Shown: positions 53,201 through 64,000 of the stretch, piece after piece
Layout of the letters: each line of letters starts with the position of its first letter
Numbering within the stretch: the stretch's first letter is position 1
Source: Polytrichum commune
Lineage: Eukaryota; Streptophyta; Polytrichopsida; Polytrichales; Polytrichaceae
Reading direction: 5' to 3'
NCBI GenBank assembly: GCA_950295325.1
Contig: OX485806.1
Location: forward strand, 10,044,001 to 10,108,000
DNA length: 64,000 nucleotides
The notes under the pieces: generated by a model
Database searches by the model: none
The model's input: only the letters and a program-made list of their open reading frames with translations
Told to the model about the DNA's origin: nothing
Translations under genes and position numbers: made by a program

Positions 53201-54200
53201 GTCTGCACGAAATACACATCAGGATCTGATCCTTTTGGTGCATCCTGTGAGCTAATTTTTTGGCTGTAGATTAATGGCTGCTTATAAATCCCTCAACAAT
53301 TGTCTAGAGTAACCAGCTCTTGCACTTTTAATAAGACGTACTGTTTGCTCATGGCTGATATCCAGGCATGTACTAACTAAACAGTTACAAGCTTGTAGGG
53401 TTAAGCTAGAATACACACTGAAGGTCTCCCAATGAATATAGAATCTGATCCAAATTCCACTTATTCATACAGGTGTGGTGATGTTTGGTCAGGAGTATAA
53501 TCCTAGACTTGCAACTGTAGATCACTGGTTGCTCATAAATGCCTCAACGTTTGTCTGGGGTAATCAGCTCTTGCACTTCCGATCACAGGTATTGTTTGCT
53601 CATGGCTGATCTCAAAGCACGAATTGGGTAAAACCATTATAAGCTTGTAGGTTTAAGCTGCAATACACTTTGCAAGGTCTCCCTCTGTAAATGTGGAATC
53701 TAATACAAAGTCCACCCATTCAAACAGGTGTGGTGATTAACACTATTAATGTGGACTGTACAGCAAGTTAAGAGTGCAATCCTGGACATGCGAAAGATCA
53801 ATGGCTGCTTATAAATACCTCGCCTCGAAATTTGTCTGGGGTAACCAGCTCTTGCACTTCCGATCAGAGGTACTTTTTGCTCATGGCCAATCTCAAGGCA
53901 TGAATTAACTTAACAATTGCAAACTCCTAGGGTTAAGCTGCAATTCACATTGCAAAGTCTGCAAACGCAGGCGCGTTCCAATTCTCAAAAACATAACCTT
54001 GGAGGGAAGACACAAGAAAAGAGGCAAACGAACTCACCAACAATATTTCTACCCACGGCCACGGCAATCAGCGCCTGCGAGTGATGAAAAGCAGCGCAGT
54101 GTGGCTGCACCGCGGGCGCACCCGACCGCACCGGCTGCAGGTCCAGGTGCTGCGTTGCCGTCCACTTCATCATCGTGCTGCCCCCGTCTCTTGCCACCAT
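41210..54200 (-). CDS. TWD40-1: TWD40-1, TSET/TPLATE complex subunit (25 exons)
   Basis: TSET/TPLATE is a plant endocytic adaptor complex at the plasma membrane; TWD40-1 is its large WD40 subunit. Exons in transcript order: 54200-54038, 52665-52556, 52427-52256, 51686-51586, 51328-51256, 50783-50645, 50344-50184, 49859-49735, 49492-49390, 49184-49091, 48969-48918, 48098-47997, 47776-47630, 47428-47266, 46951-46670, 46357-46206, 45994-45866, 45641-45524, 45165-44970, 44717-44606, 44494-44340, 44070-43610, 43404-42518, 42093-41899, 41686-41210. All join in frame to 1622 residues, close to the length I recall for the Arabidopsis protein. The N-terminus is a WD40-type propeller (EFDALTGCKL, FAFHPTLEWVFVGDR). 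Residues ~1104-1399 are a Pro/Gln-rich linker. The C-terminus holds helical repeats and a CxxC...CxxC pair. Met11 (MKWTATQHLDL) is an alternative start. One intron is U12-type. Confidence 0.93.
42165..42475 (+). mobile_element. Tourist-like element remnant in intron 23 of TWD40-1
   Basis: GTGTCATGGTCTCCCAG, CATGAAACATTATCCATTTC and CCCTCAAGCTCTCGTGTAAA match the 22072 and 59599 elements. It lies within the intron 42094-42517. The left terminus is missing. Confidence 0.65.
45642..45865 (-). other. U12-type AT-AC intron (intron 17 of TWD40-1)
   Basis: On the minus strand the intron begins ATATCCTCC directly after codon CCA and ends CCCTGCAC directly before TTTAGATCG. The putative branch-site element TCCTTGAC lies at 45651-45658, with the branch A about 10 bases from the intron end, as expected for the minor spliceosome. 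Joining here gives KGYPP|FRSLMWVGP, which fits the family sequence around FRSLLWVGP. No GT-AG choice keeps the frame and restores that motif. Confidence 0.88.
53265..53980 (-). repeat. Tandem triplication in intron 1 of TWD40-1
   Basis: Three diverged copies of a 250-280-bp unit. Landmarks are CAGCTCTTGCACTT after TTGTCT.G.GTAA at about 53300, 53551 and 53831, and GGTTAAGCT near 53400 and 53930 with a variant between. It fills most of the distal half of the intron, next to the first exon. Confidence 0.85.
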
Positions 54201-54228
54201 GAGCCCCTCCTCTTCTCTTAAGCTAAGT

Positions 54229-54560
54229 GGCCACTTCTCCTAGGATGCGAAACACATCACAATTAGTGCAGTATGATATGATTGCCAATTCCAAATCGTA
54301 TCATGTCCGTAGTCATTTGCCTCATAATTTTCAGAGCTCATATGAATATCTTATTCATTCATTATCGAAGTCAAGATTCTCAAACTCATTAAATGGTCAT
54401 ATAGGTCCCCCTCAATTATGATGTTGATTACTAGTGAACCGAGAAAGGTTAACAAATCCTGAGCACATAGCTCAATCTCTTTTAAACGCATGATGCCATT
54501 TTCGTGTCCGCTCTTAGATCCACACCTAGCCACACACCACTCAAATATAGTTGTCCAATT
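54229..54560 (-). repeat. Family E copy abutting the TWD40-1 start codon
   Basis: Read on the minus strand: CTCAAATGAGTGG-like start region, CCATTTAATGAGTTTGAGAA, TCATATGAGCTCTGAAAATT and CATCCTAGGAGAAGTGGCC. The last block ends ~30 bp upstream of the ATG at 54200. Confidence 0.65.
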
Positions 54561-55320
54561 AATAAAACTAGTGACCATGAATGGCCCGCATACCTGACTC
54601 ACATTCACCTTCTAATCCCCTTCCCTTCGTTTCTTCCACATCCGGATCACATCCACTCACCCCCAGATCGCACCTGCCCGTCCATCCATACCCTAATCAA
54701 TCAATACCCCTGCCTTCCTCCCACTCTCCAATCCGTCAAAAAAAAATTCCCCTCGCCTCTTCGGCGACTCCCAAAAAGAAATCCTCAAAACCCAATCTCC
54801 ACCTCTGTGTCTTCCGTTAGCTCCACACAAGCTCCAGAGACCCTCCCTTCAGCTTCCTAAGTACACTTGCTTCTTCACAGAAGCATCTTCTTTTACAGCT
54901 TTGCTTGCTTCCTTGCTCTCCCTAGCATTTGAAAAAAAAATTTAAATCAGTATACGGGTGAGAAAAATGCATGGCCACTCCACTAAATGCCGAGGATCCT
55001 GGAGCAATCAAAAATGCTCGTCTGCCCCCCCTCCCCCCCAAACACACACACACAGCCAAAAGCACCATAAAATACTTTCTCACTCCTTCCACACTCTCAC
55101 TCTCTCTGTCTTCCCTCCCATCAGCCAATACCTCAATCCTCAAACCCTAATCAGTACTCCTCACCTTTTTTCTTTACCCTTGAGCTTGAGAAGACGCTCC
55201 TGTCCACCTCCTTTTAACTTGCTTTCAAAAGATCACAAGCTCCGGAGGTTTGACTTCTTCCGGCATTATTGAGTGTGTGAGTATGTGATGCAAACCTCCG
55301 GTGAATGCAACAGGGATCCT
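54561..55320 (-). promoter_or_regulatory. CT-rich block, probable promoter/5' leader of TWD40-1
   Basis: Plus-strand CT-rich sequence becomes GA-rich leader-like sequence on the minus strand, as expected upstream of a minus-strand gene. A family E repeat separates it from the start codon. A CA run lies near 55041-55053. Exact start site and any leader intron cannot be placed. Confidence 0.35.
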
Positions 55321-55514
55321 GAAGCGATCCAAAGAGACAACAAAAGAGTGAGGAGGAGGGAGAGAAGAAAGAGTAAGAGAAGGAAAGAGAAGAGAAGAGT
55401 TAGAGAGAGGTCTGATGATTTGAGGGCAGGAAAATGTCCGCGGTGTGAATACGACCCCATTCAGGATTTTGTCATGCTTGAAAAACAGATAGGAAAGACA
55501 CCTGGACATCAAGA

Positions 55515-55596
55515 GTGCTCGTGCCGGAGTGGTTATCGGGCATGACTAGAAATCATGTGGGCTCTGCCCGCGCAGGTTCGAATCCTGCCGAGCACG
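55515..55596 (+). tRNA. tRNA-Ser(AGA)
   Basis: The acceptor stem GTGCTCG (55515-55521) pairs with CGAGCAC (55589-55595), discriminator base G at 55596. The anticodon stem CATGA/TCATG encloses loop CTAGAAA with anticodon AGA at 55548-55550. A long variable arm (GGGC...GCCC) is typical of serine tRNA. The T arm GCAGG-TTCGAAT-CCTGC is perfect and includes the B box. No intron; CCA is not encoded, as in nuclear genes. A TTTT tract lies ~40 bp downstream. Confidence 0.97.
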
Positions 55597-57321
55597 CTTT
55601 GCCTTCACACAGGCAGGGATCCTTTCTCTCTAGTGTTTTGTATTTATTTATGATTTTAGTCGAGGTTCGATCAAAAAATCGACCCCAATTTAATTCTAAA
55701 AGTGCTGTCCCTCAATTGACATTCCTATTGTAATCTCTTACGTAATAGAACTTCAACATTTAAAATTTGGATTGTGAGTAGTCACCTCTAACCTGCAAAC
55801 ATCTTTACGATTGGATTTTGTCAAAAAAGCTTTAGATCTTCATCTATGGTCGTTAAAGTTGAGGTCACATTTTTTGGGCATATTTGAGGGAAATTGGGTG
55901 TGGGAAGTTAGGGGTTAAATGGCTCATTTTTCTTGTTCTCCGTACTTTACTGCCCAACTTCATCTCTTAAAGTTTGTGATCCGTTAGCAATGTATGATGA
56001 AACATCAACAAAAATCGAATTGAAATTGGATTTCTCTTGATTTAGCTATGGTTATCAAAAGTGCATGTTTGTTGTTTTCTTAACTTGGAAAATGTATGTG
56101 GAACTCATTAAAAATAATGACATGTTATTTAAGTAGAATTCAAGGCAATCATAAGTTCATTTACATACTTGTTCACGAGTCTTATTTGTCTCATCTGGCT
56201 GTTACCCTTTTTTATTGGCCTCTAGATCCATATATGTACCCAATATTGGTGTAAAGTATTGTTGGTAAGGCATCGTTTGGGTACTATTCGGATATCTATA
56301 ATGAAGATTTCAAATCTATTGACACCAGTAGGGTACACCAATGACTTTTTTACATCATTTTAATTTATGATACCATGGGGGTCTATGTACCATGCAAGAG
56401 CCTTCATATCCATGCACAATTGCCCTAGTGTCAATTTGATTTATTGATATTGGTTTATCATTAAGTACTATTGGTTTATCAATACCATTTGAACACTAGG
56501 GCGAGATTGCCTAGGTATGACGATTTTTGCATGGTGTATAGACCCAAACGATATTTTAAACAAGAACAACATAAAATATTCATTCACTGAAGTAGATTTG
56601 ACATAATGGTTAGTTTTTTTTTGACTGGCCAACTTTTCCTAGGATATGAAACACGCAATTAGTACAAGATGGTTAGCAAATCCACATTCAAACTGTAACA
56701 ACTTTCATGATAATTTTTGAAACTCATATGAATATCTTATTCATTATCATTAAATGGTCATATGAATTCCCCAATTGAGTAGTAGTTGGAGAACATGAAA
56801 AAATGAACCAAATAACACCCACATGCCTTATGCTAAAAAATCTCTCAGGACATTGATTCAAAGGGTATGAAAAAAAGGATTATACCTGCACTAGTGTGAA
56901 CGCGAAAGAACGACGTTCACACAAGGGAGGGAACGGGGAACGGGGAACGGGGCCACGGTGGCATGGACTGGATAGGCTCTCTCCTCTAAACCCTGAACCC
57001 TCCACCTCCGTCAATCCCCTTGAAGGCTTGTTGCGAAGAGTGTTGCTGCTCCACGAGGAGCTGCCTTCCTCTTACGAAACTCCAACTAATTCAATGATGA
57101 TCATCAAAAATCATGACAGCTCCGAAACCATGGAACGGGAGACAACTTGATTGCTGAAAAATCATCTCAACCAAAACAGCCATGGATTCTTCTCTTTCTC
57201 TGTCTCTTCTCCAGGCCCCTGCTCAATCCGCTCAATCTTCTGGCAACAGCAGAGAGGGCTGAAGGAAGGGGCCACACTCCATTGTACAACAGAAAACAGG
57301 GTTCTAGAAGCTAATCGAGCC
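55597..57321. other. Intergenic with repeat fragments, upstream of HEMERA
   Basis: Fragments of family H (about 55930-56090), family F (about 56270-56580, including ATTGCCTAGGTATGACG) and family E in inverted orientation (about 56620-56800) follow one another. The GC-richer part from about 56890 is probably the promoter and 5' leader of the HEMERA gene. An open frame at 56896-57150 begins without ATG and is not called. Confidence 0.5.
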
Positions 57322-60300
57322 ATGATGGAGGCTCGCACCATCACTGTTCCAGCTGCTACTGCTGCTGCGGTTCAATGTGGCTCGCAGCAGCTGGGAAGGA
57401 ATTTGGCTTATGTGGGAGGAGGAGTAAGGGCAAGGCAAACTCCGAGTGCTGCCTTGGAAATTCGTCATCGCAGTTACGGGAATTTGGTGTTGTGCAGGAG
57501 GAATGCGTGGGTTATAGGAAGTGGTGGTGCAGGGGTGGGGAGCTTGCGCTTGAGAGGGAGGACGGGGTTGTGGAGGAATTGTTATGTTTCGAGGAGAGAA
57601 TTAGGGTTAGGGTTGGTGGTGCGGTGTGGCAGGGACGATGATGTGGTCGATGGTCCTATCCAGGAGCCACAGTACACGAGCTATATTGATCCTAACACGG
57701 GGGAACCTTCGCCTACGTTCGGTGCCAGGACACCGTTGCCCGACCAAGCCTTTTGGGGGGAGGACATGGTGCGTATCACAAGGTCAGGGCAGGCTATGGC
57801 GCCTGGAAGTGGAGGCAAGAAACCTCGACCCGAGCCACGGAAACGAACTTTCGTTTCCAATAGGAAGAAGACGAATGTGGCAAACCGGAGCTCACAGAAC
57901 TTGGATGGGTTGGATGGGATAGGAGATGGTGAGGGTGATGATGAGGAAGGGGAGAAGAGCTCAGGCTCAAAAGAGAGTGAGAAATTGTGGTATGCTAAAA
58001 ATGACCCCGAGCATGACCCCATCATAGCTGCGTATAAGGATTCGTTAGAGGAGGCTAATGGAGAAAAGATCGAGGAAGAGGAAAGTGTAGAGGAAGAAGA
58101 GGAAGAAGAAGATGACGATGACGATGACGATGCGAATGGGAAAGAGGAGGTTGGACTTAAATTGGCAAGCTCATCCCATAAGGAGGGCGAAGGAGAACAA
58201 GAAGAAGGTGTTGTGGAATCGGCACCGATTCCACGGCTACCAAATGACGAGCTATGGTGGAATTGGCAGAAACCTCCCAAGGATCAAGAGCCATGGAGCG
58301 CGTGGCATAAACGGCCGGGGGATGGTGACACTGTAAGATTCTAACCGGGGCCTAATTAACCCTTTTTGCACAGCATTCTTATTGAGCTTCATCTGTAAGG
58401 AGTTTCTCTTTCTATGATTCTAGCTTAAAGAACAATTTTTGCAAGAATCAAATTCCTTGAGTACATGCATCATGAATGCCGAGTATTGTCAAGTGGCATT
58501 AACCTCTCATTAGTAGTCAACATCAATCTCATTGTTGGTGCCTATCTTTGAACACAAAACCTTCTTCCATCAACCAAGATTCAATTGAAGAGGTGTCCCC
58601 CCAATGGGATTGTCCTTATGTCATCCAGATTACTTAAGAATTATTCCATTTGCATTCAAACCTATATAGGCTACTTAAGCATATTGTGTGGCACCATTTG
58701 ATGAGTACTTTGCTTTTCAATGGAGGGAATCAAAGTTATCCACAAGGACTTTGATGAGCTTCGCTTTCCTACAAGAAACAAAATGTTGCGGTGACTTTGA
58801 ATGGAAGATGTTTGGACTTTTGAGGGGCATTGTGTATAGATTATGTATCTCTTTATGCCTGCATGGTGGTAGCTGGTCTTGTGACGTTGATAAATGGTGT
58901 GCTTTTGAATAAATTAAACATAAGGACTTCGATTGGCTTTGCCTTCCTGTAGGAAAACGTTTTGGTAACATTGAAGGAAAGATGTCTGTACTTGGAGGCA
59001 ATGTGGATGGATTATATATCTCTTTTTGCCTGTATGGTAGCCAGTTTTGTAATGTTGGTGGAAACATGTTGAGGAACGGTGTTCTTTTCAATGGAGGGAA
59101 TTGAAATTTAATCACAAGGACTTCGATTGGCTTTGCTTTCCTGCAAAAACAGTTTCGCTAACTTGGAATGAAGGATCGGATACAATGCGGATGGATGATT
59201 CATCTCATTGGCTGCATGGTGGTAGCTGGTTTTGTAATATTGGTGGAAACATGTCTTTGGGTGGCCTGGTCGTGCAGGTTATGGCAGCAGCCATGGCTGA
59301 GACTGGACAAATCACTCTTTTTGGTGAAAAACCCACAATAGCGGAAGCCACTCTAGCTCGAGCTCGAAAGCGGGTCTTCTACAATGAGCGGTACGCCACT
59401 GAAGTTTTTGCAACATGTTAGCTGCTGTTTCTGATGATAATCTTATTCTGGCATCTTCGGTGATGGATTTTGAGCTAAAGAAGTTGGTGGAAGGTGAACT
59501 GAATAGTGAGGTCAAGCATGTTAGTTGTGGTAAGTGCAAATGATTTATAGGTTCGGTGATGAATTGTGTCTGGTACCTACCTCTATGTTCTGCTCTCAGG
59601 GGCACTTTACACTAGAGCTTGAGGGCTCACGACCATTGAAAGCTAACATCTCTCATTGTTGGAAAATGGCGAGACCGTGTCACTTCACTCTACATTAGAG
59701 CTTGAGGGCCTAAGGGATCATGGAAGTTTGAATGGATGAAAACCTACATGCAGTCCTACATGGCATGCAATGGATAATGTTTCATGGTCTACAAGGATTT
59801 TGCATCAAGCCCACCTTACAGAGGTGGGTCTAACACAAAAGCGGGAGACCATGACACTTCAAAATCTTACAATTGTTGATTTATTACAACTTATCGTATA
59901 GAGGGGCCCACATGAAAGGATGGTAATGAATTGCATTTCAATGAGAACCCGATTCCATATGTCTTTACACTGCACTTGTAGGCCTTTGACCATACAAAAT
60001 CCAATTTCAATTGTCCATGGTACGGCCTTCAGATGAGTTTCAAGGGCCCTCACAATTTCATGGTCACGGCCCTTGGCCATAGTATAAAGTGACCCTCAGT
60101 CTGGTTGTGTGAATTGAAATCAGGTTGCATTTGCAGTACCTTGATTAACCAGAATTATTGGTTACTTGGATACATGCAGGATGAGGGCAGAGCAGGAGCA
60201 TAGGAAGGAGATCGGGTCTGTGGCGTATTATCAGGAATGGGTTAAAGAATGGCAAAAGGACACCTCCTTGGAAGCCGTTGAAGAACATGAAAAGAAGACA

Positions 60301-63255
60301 GGAGAGGGTGTGGTTGATCAGATGCTTGATATGTTTCAGTACCAAACACAGAAGGAGTACCAACATATGATGGGGACTGACATTCGAATTCGCCGAGATC
60401 CTCTAACTATGCGAATGAGAGATGAGCAAATCAAACAAGGTCCTAATTGACTTGCTGTACTACTGATGTATCCTTTGTTTTGGTGGCAATTTGTTGTCAG
60501 TGCTAGATCCACTACTTCATATTGCACTTAACACTTAAAAGGACCACAGTTCTTCTGCACTACTAGAATGTGATTTTTGCCTAAAACATCTATTTTGCCT
60601 AACATAGGTAACACTTCAATGAAACCAAGTATTTAACATCACCTCATTTGACAAATTTATCAAATTTTGCCATCCTTCAATGTAGGTCATCAAGAAGTGC
60701 TGCCCTGATTGATTTATGGTTTTCCCAAATTTGGATGACGAGACCAACCTAAATGTAGATTTCAGGCCATAATAACGTAGTGGTCATTTGACACACGTTT
60801 TGAAAAGCAAAGTGGTGAATGGGACTAAATCTCATGGATTTGTGAATCATCAAAGTTTTGTTGACCTCATAATACGTGAATGGATACGATGCGTATTTCA
60901 CACCTAAGATTGGTCATTTTGACGATCTTGGATAATTGTAGAGGATCCAGAGCTAGTTTGAATTCTGAGGTAGTGAAGTGGACATTGCCTGATATAAGGG
61001 ATGCTCTTTGTTTGCAGTTTGGGGAGGGGATCCGGTCTATCCGACCATAAACTATGAGCAAGATCCTGATTGTGTGGCTGACTATCGAAATGCTAATATG
61101 CATGAGCCTACACCAGACATCATCGACCAATTACGAGAGGTTGGCAATCACTATCCCAGTTTTCATGCGACTCCTGTCTCTATCAACAAAGTTTTGACTA
61201 GTGATGGTCATTCTAACAGCCGAACTTACTGGCACTAAATTCTTTCTCAGCAGGCATTTGTGTACTGACCATCACTTATTCAGATCCTGGGCTGTGGATG
61301 TTCCCTAGGGCATTTAGTCAGTATCCTTCATCAGGAAGTCTGCAAAGAATAGAATGCTTTGGAGCATGGTCTTGATAAACTTATGCTGAGGTCGCACATA
61401 GTGAATGGGAAATCATGTCTTTCTTTTCGAAAGGCTCCTACTTTTGATTATACATGTGGCTCTTCCCAGTCATGCTTCAATGCTCAGCTTTGCTGGGTCT
61501 CAAGGTATTCTAATAAGTGGAATTTGCTTCTTGCAGTCTGGTCGACTTATCACACAAGAAGAGATTCATGCGATGCAGGCCATGGAAAAAGCTGATGAGC
61601 TTCAGGTATTTCCATTGTGCTAATTGTTTTCAACCCCTCTGGTAGATGATTGCTAAACTATCAGGCGTCCTGTCAAAATCATTCTGCAGTTGAGTTTTCT
61701 AACAACTGATAATAGTTGCATGAACTTGACAAATAACATTCTGCATGTATTTTGTATTGATGCCACAAAAGTTGTGTAGTGTTAGGGTGAGCTTACATTC
61801 TTCTTCATGTTCCAAATTCACCTGTAAGAGCACAGCATGATGTAAATATATGCTCCAATTTATAATCTCTTTGGATCCCGGTCCTGGCAACAGAACTATT
61901 GAATTGGTCATGTTGTCAGAGATATTACTATTCATGAGGTATGAAGAGATTGTGGTTTGTGCAGGTCGGTACCTTTGATGATGGAATGACAGGTGCTATT
62001 GATATCGGAGACAAAGAGGTAACATTTCTGACTGTTGACATCAGGAAACCAGGCCCTGTAATGTACATAGTTTGAAGGTTTTTGTATGGATTTCAGAAGA
62101 AGGTGGTGTCTGCTTAAACCCCTTAGCAGTTGAGAGTCCTTCTCTATGCACAGAAATGTGCATGTGAGCTACATACTTCCATTTTTTAGCTTCTTGTATC
62201 AAAAGTGATCCTATCTGAAATTAACTCACTCTTAGATTGGTTGAATACCAAAATCTTATTGGAGGTTCAGGTTCAAAATACACAGCCTGGGTGCCTTGGA
62301 TGCAAACACATAGATAGTACTCTGACCATCAATGTCACTTAATTTTGTATTTAGACATAAGTTAATGTATAAAATAAGTTTCAAACTCATAATAATAAGA
62401 AAATATGAGTCAAAGACTTGGTGAGGCCCATAGAAATTGTGTATATAGGTTGTACATTGATCCCCTTGGTCCGTCAAGGGTTAAGCAAGGGAACATTGTC
62501 CCCATGGGCAAATAGCCTTGTTCTTCACAAGCAGAACTCTTTTTGGCTACGGCCTCTTTCTCTCCCTCTGTCTACACCGCCCCTGGTGTTAGATTTTAAG
62601 GTTTGAGATTTACTGTTGTTATCTACCACTTGTTTATCATAACCTTAAAGGCTAAAACCCGGATCCCATGGGAACTCTGACGTTAAGCTGCCTAAGGCTG
62701 GATTAGTATTTGGATGAGTAGGTAGCTTTTCAGAACTTGATTTCCAAATGCACCCTACCACCTATAGCCCACCCAATGACTCTGGGGGTATCTGGGTGAA
62801 CCGGACATTTTCAACCAGCCAGTAATCTTTGGGGCCCCTCTAATTCTCGTGATGCCCATTTCGGGATTAATATGGATTCAGACCAGCTCAAAGTCACACC
62901 ATAAGTTGCTGCTGGTGGCAACATCGGAATTATCTTCTGTTCATTCGTTCCTTTTTTCTCGTAATCTTATTTGTGTATGTGTGTATGTGTTCACCTGTAT
63001 TTGGCTCAGGAGGATGAGGACGACGATGAAGATGAGGAGGAAGAGGACGTCGAGGATGCTGGGGCATGGAATAGTAAGGTTGCAAGTGAAGTGGTGCCAG
63101 TTGGGAAGGCCAAAGATATGGAGAAACTGCCTGTGATGAGGATGAACCAGATAGATAAAAGTAAGTTAGTGATACTCGAGGATGACGAAGAAGATGACGA
63201 TGATGAAGAGGAAGATGAAGAAAGCAGTGCCCCTATTGAGGAGCAGGAAGAGTAG
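57322..63255 (+). CDS. HMR: HEMERA / pTAC12 (PAP5), seven exons
   Basis: In flowering plants HEMERA is a subunit of the plastid-encoded RNA polymerase and also acts in the nucleus in phytochrome signalling. Exons: 57322-58332, 59278-59390, 60180-60439, 61018-61139, 61537-61605, 61965-62018, 63010-63255. All are GT-AG and in frame, giving 624 residues (Arabidopsis about 527). The start ATG at 57322 (a second ATG follows at once) opens an Ala/Ser/Thr-rich, acid-poor stretch that fits a plastid transit peptide. Family motifs: YIDPNTGEPSPTFGA (~120), an acidic run (~252-270), WHKRPGDGDT joined to AMAETGQ (~328-344), MMGTDIRIRRDPL (~438) and WGGDPVYPT (~463). The C-terminus is a long acidic tail; the LTDFLMDF-like activation motif I recall from angiosperm HEMERA is not seen. 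A GTAAGT at 63161 inside the last exon could be an alternative donor. Confidence 0.92.
58715..59260 (+). repeat. Tandem triplication in intron 1 of HEMERA
   Basis: A ~181-186-bp unit starts near 58717, 58903 and 59084. Shared blocks include AAGGACTTCGATTGGCTTTG (copies 2 and 3), ATGGTGGTAGCTGGT and GGTGGAAACATGT. The third copy ends ~17 bp before the exon 2 splice acceptor. Confidence 0.85.
59599..60095 (-). mobile_element. Tourist/Harbinger-like element in intron 2 of HEMERA
   Basis: Starts GGGGCACTTTACACTAGAGC and ends ATAGTATAAAGTGACCC, 497 bp, flanked by TCA on both sides (59596-59598 and 60096-60098). The body is in the reverse orientation to the copy at 22072 (CATGGTCACGGCCCTTGGCC near the right end). 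Length and termini indicate a full-length family member. Confidence 0.8.
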
Positions 63256-64000
63256 GTTATGGTTTCACTGTTACTCAATACCCCATCATCTTGTGTCAAT
63301 TGACGCTGTGATTCTGTTTGTTAGAATTTATTAGAAAGAAATTCAGGACAAGGGCCAGTGTACAAGAAAATGTGCTTGGGAATCCAAATCGTCCAACAAC
63401 ACTTACAGAAATATATGTTCACTACAGCACTGAAAAAGAAGTTGACTTGAGTGCAGCGAGGAAGGATCCATTTTGATACAGATCATTTATGAGAAGTGCG
63501 TTGCTCACTTTTGTTAAATGTTGTTGTCTTTTCAAGCACAAGTGGTTCCTTACACACCTGAACAGACCAGCTTCAAATCAACATTGTTGTATGTAATGAC
63601 TAAAGACTATTCTCTTGTATTTAGAGATTTCTCAGCGAATTTAAGAATGTTCATGATGTCAATTGCAAACATTTTTGGATTTGCCAGGATTCTGTGTGGT
63701 CACCTGCAGATAAGGGATACAGGTGTTGAATTATATTCTGCAGTATGAAATAAGTGAGGAAGAGTGACAATATGCTATCTGGCAGTAGAGATTTTTTAAC
63801 CCTTCATGCCCATTTTTTTTTCCCAGTGCCCTGTTTGGTACCACTGTTACAATGTGATTAAAAAAGGAGCAACCATGTATTGGTCTCCCCGGCCCTAGGG
63901 GTTAATATCAAAATTGAGATATTTGCCTAGTATCAAACTGTTTTTTCTCCTAATAAAATTGCAAGGATGCAATATGGAACACAATGTGGGTATTATTTTC
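63256..64000 (+). other. 3' flank of HEMERA
   Basis: Probable 3' untranslated region followed by intergenic sequence. No gene recognised before the window ends. Confidence 0.45.

Noticed and set aside
55515-55733. 72-residue open frame
   Set aside because: Its first third is the tRNA-Ser gene read as protein.
57681-58280. 199-residue Ser-rich frame on the minus strand
   Set aside because: Antisense shadow of the acidic and Pro-rich first exon of HEMERA.

Overview
The window is nuclear DNA of a land plant. It carries split genes with GT-AG introns, a component of the plant TSET/TPLATE complex, a HEMERA/pTAC12 gene with a plastid-type N-terminus, and a eukaryotic tRNA-Ser. Long gene-poor stretches full of short terminal-inverted-repeat elements, long GA-rich 5' leaders and intermediate base composition make a non-seed plant plausible. 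A bryophyte such as a liverwort is my best guess, but the window does not prove it. No retrotransposon polymerase, virus-like gene or CRISPR was recognised.

Layout. 1-28.6 kb has no gene I can support. It is a nest of small repeats: Tourist/Harbinger-like elements (GGGCCACTTCACAC ends, 3-bp duplications), CACTA-like MITEs, an ATTGCATA-type MITE family, a hAT-like element with an 8-bp duplication, a foldback element inserted in another repeat, a 37-bp minisatellite, and many G/C homopolymers. 29.8-32.2 kb is a two-exon TPR protein gene (+). 32.2-41.2 kb is again repeat-rich and gene-free. 41.2-54.2 kb (-) is a complete 25-exon gene for TWD40-1, which includes a minor-spliceosome (U12) AT-AC intron. 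55515-55596 is tRNA-Ser(AGA). 57.3-63.3 kb (+) is a complete seven-exon HEMERA/pTAC12 gene.

The genes do not form a pathway. TWD40-1 acts in plasma-membrane endocytosis. HEMERA acts in plastid transcription and light signalling. TWD40-1 and HEMERA are divergently transcribed from about 3.1 kb that also holds the tRNA. Both have a first intron carrying a tandem triplication, and both carry Tourist-like DNA in an intron. I derived the splice structures by hand from reading-frame continuity, splice consensus and remembered family sequence; none was checked by transcript data or database search.
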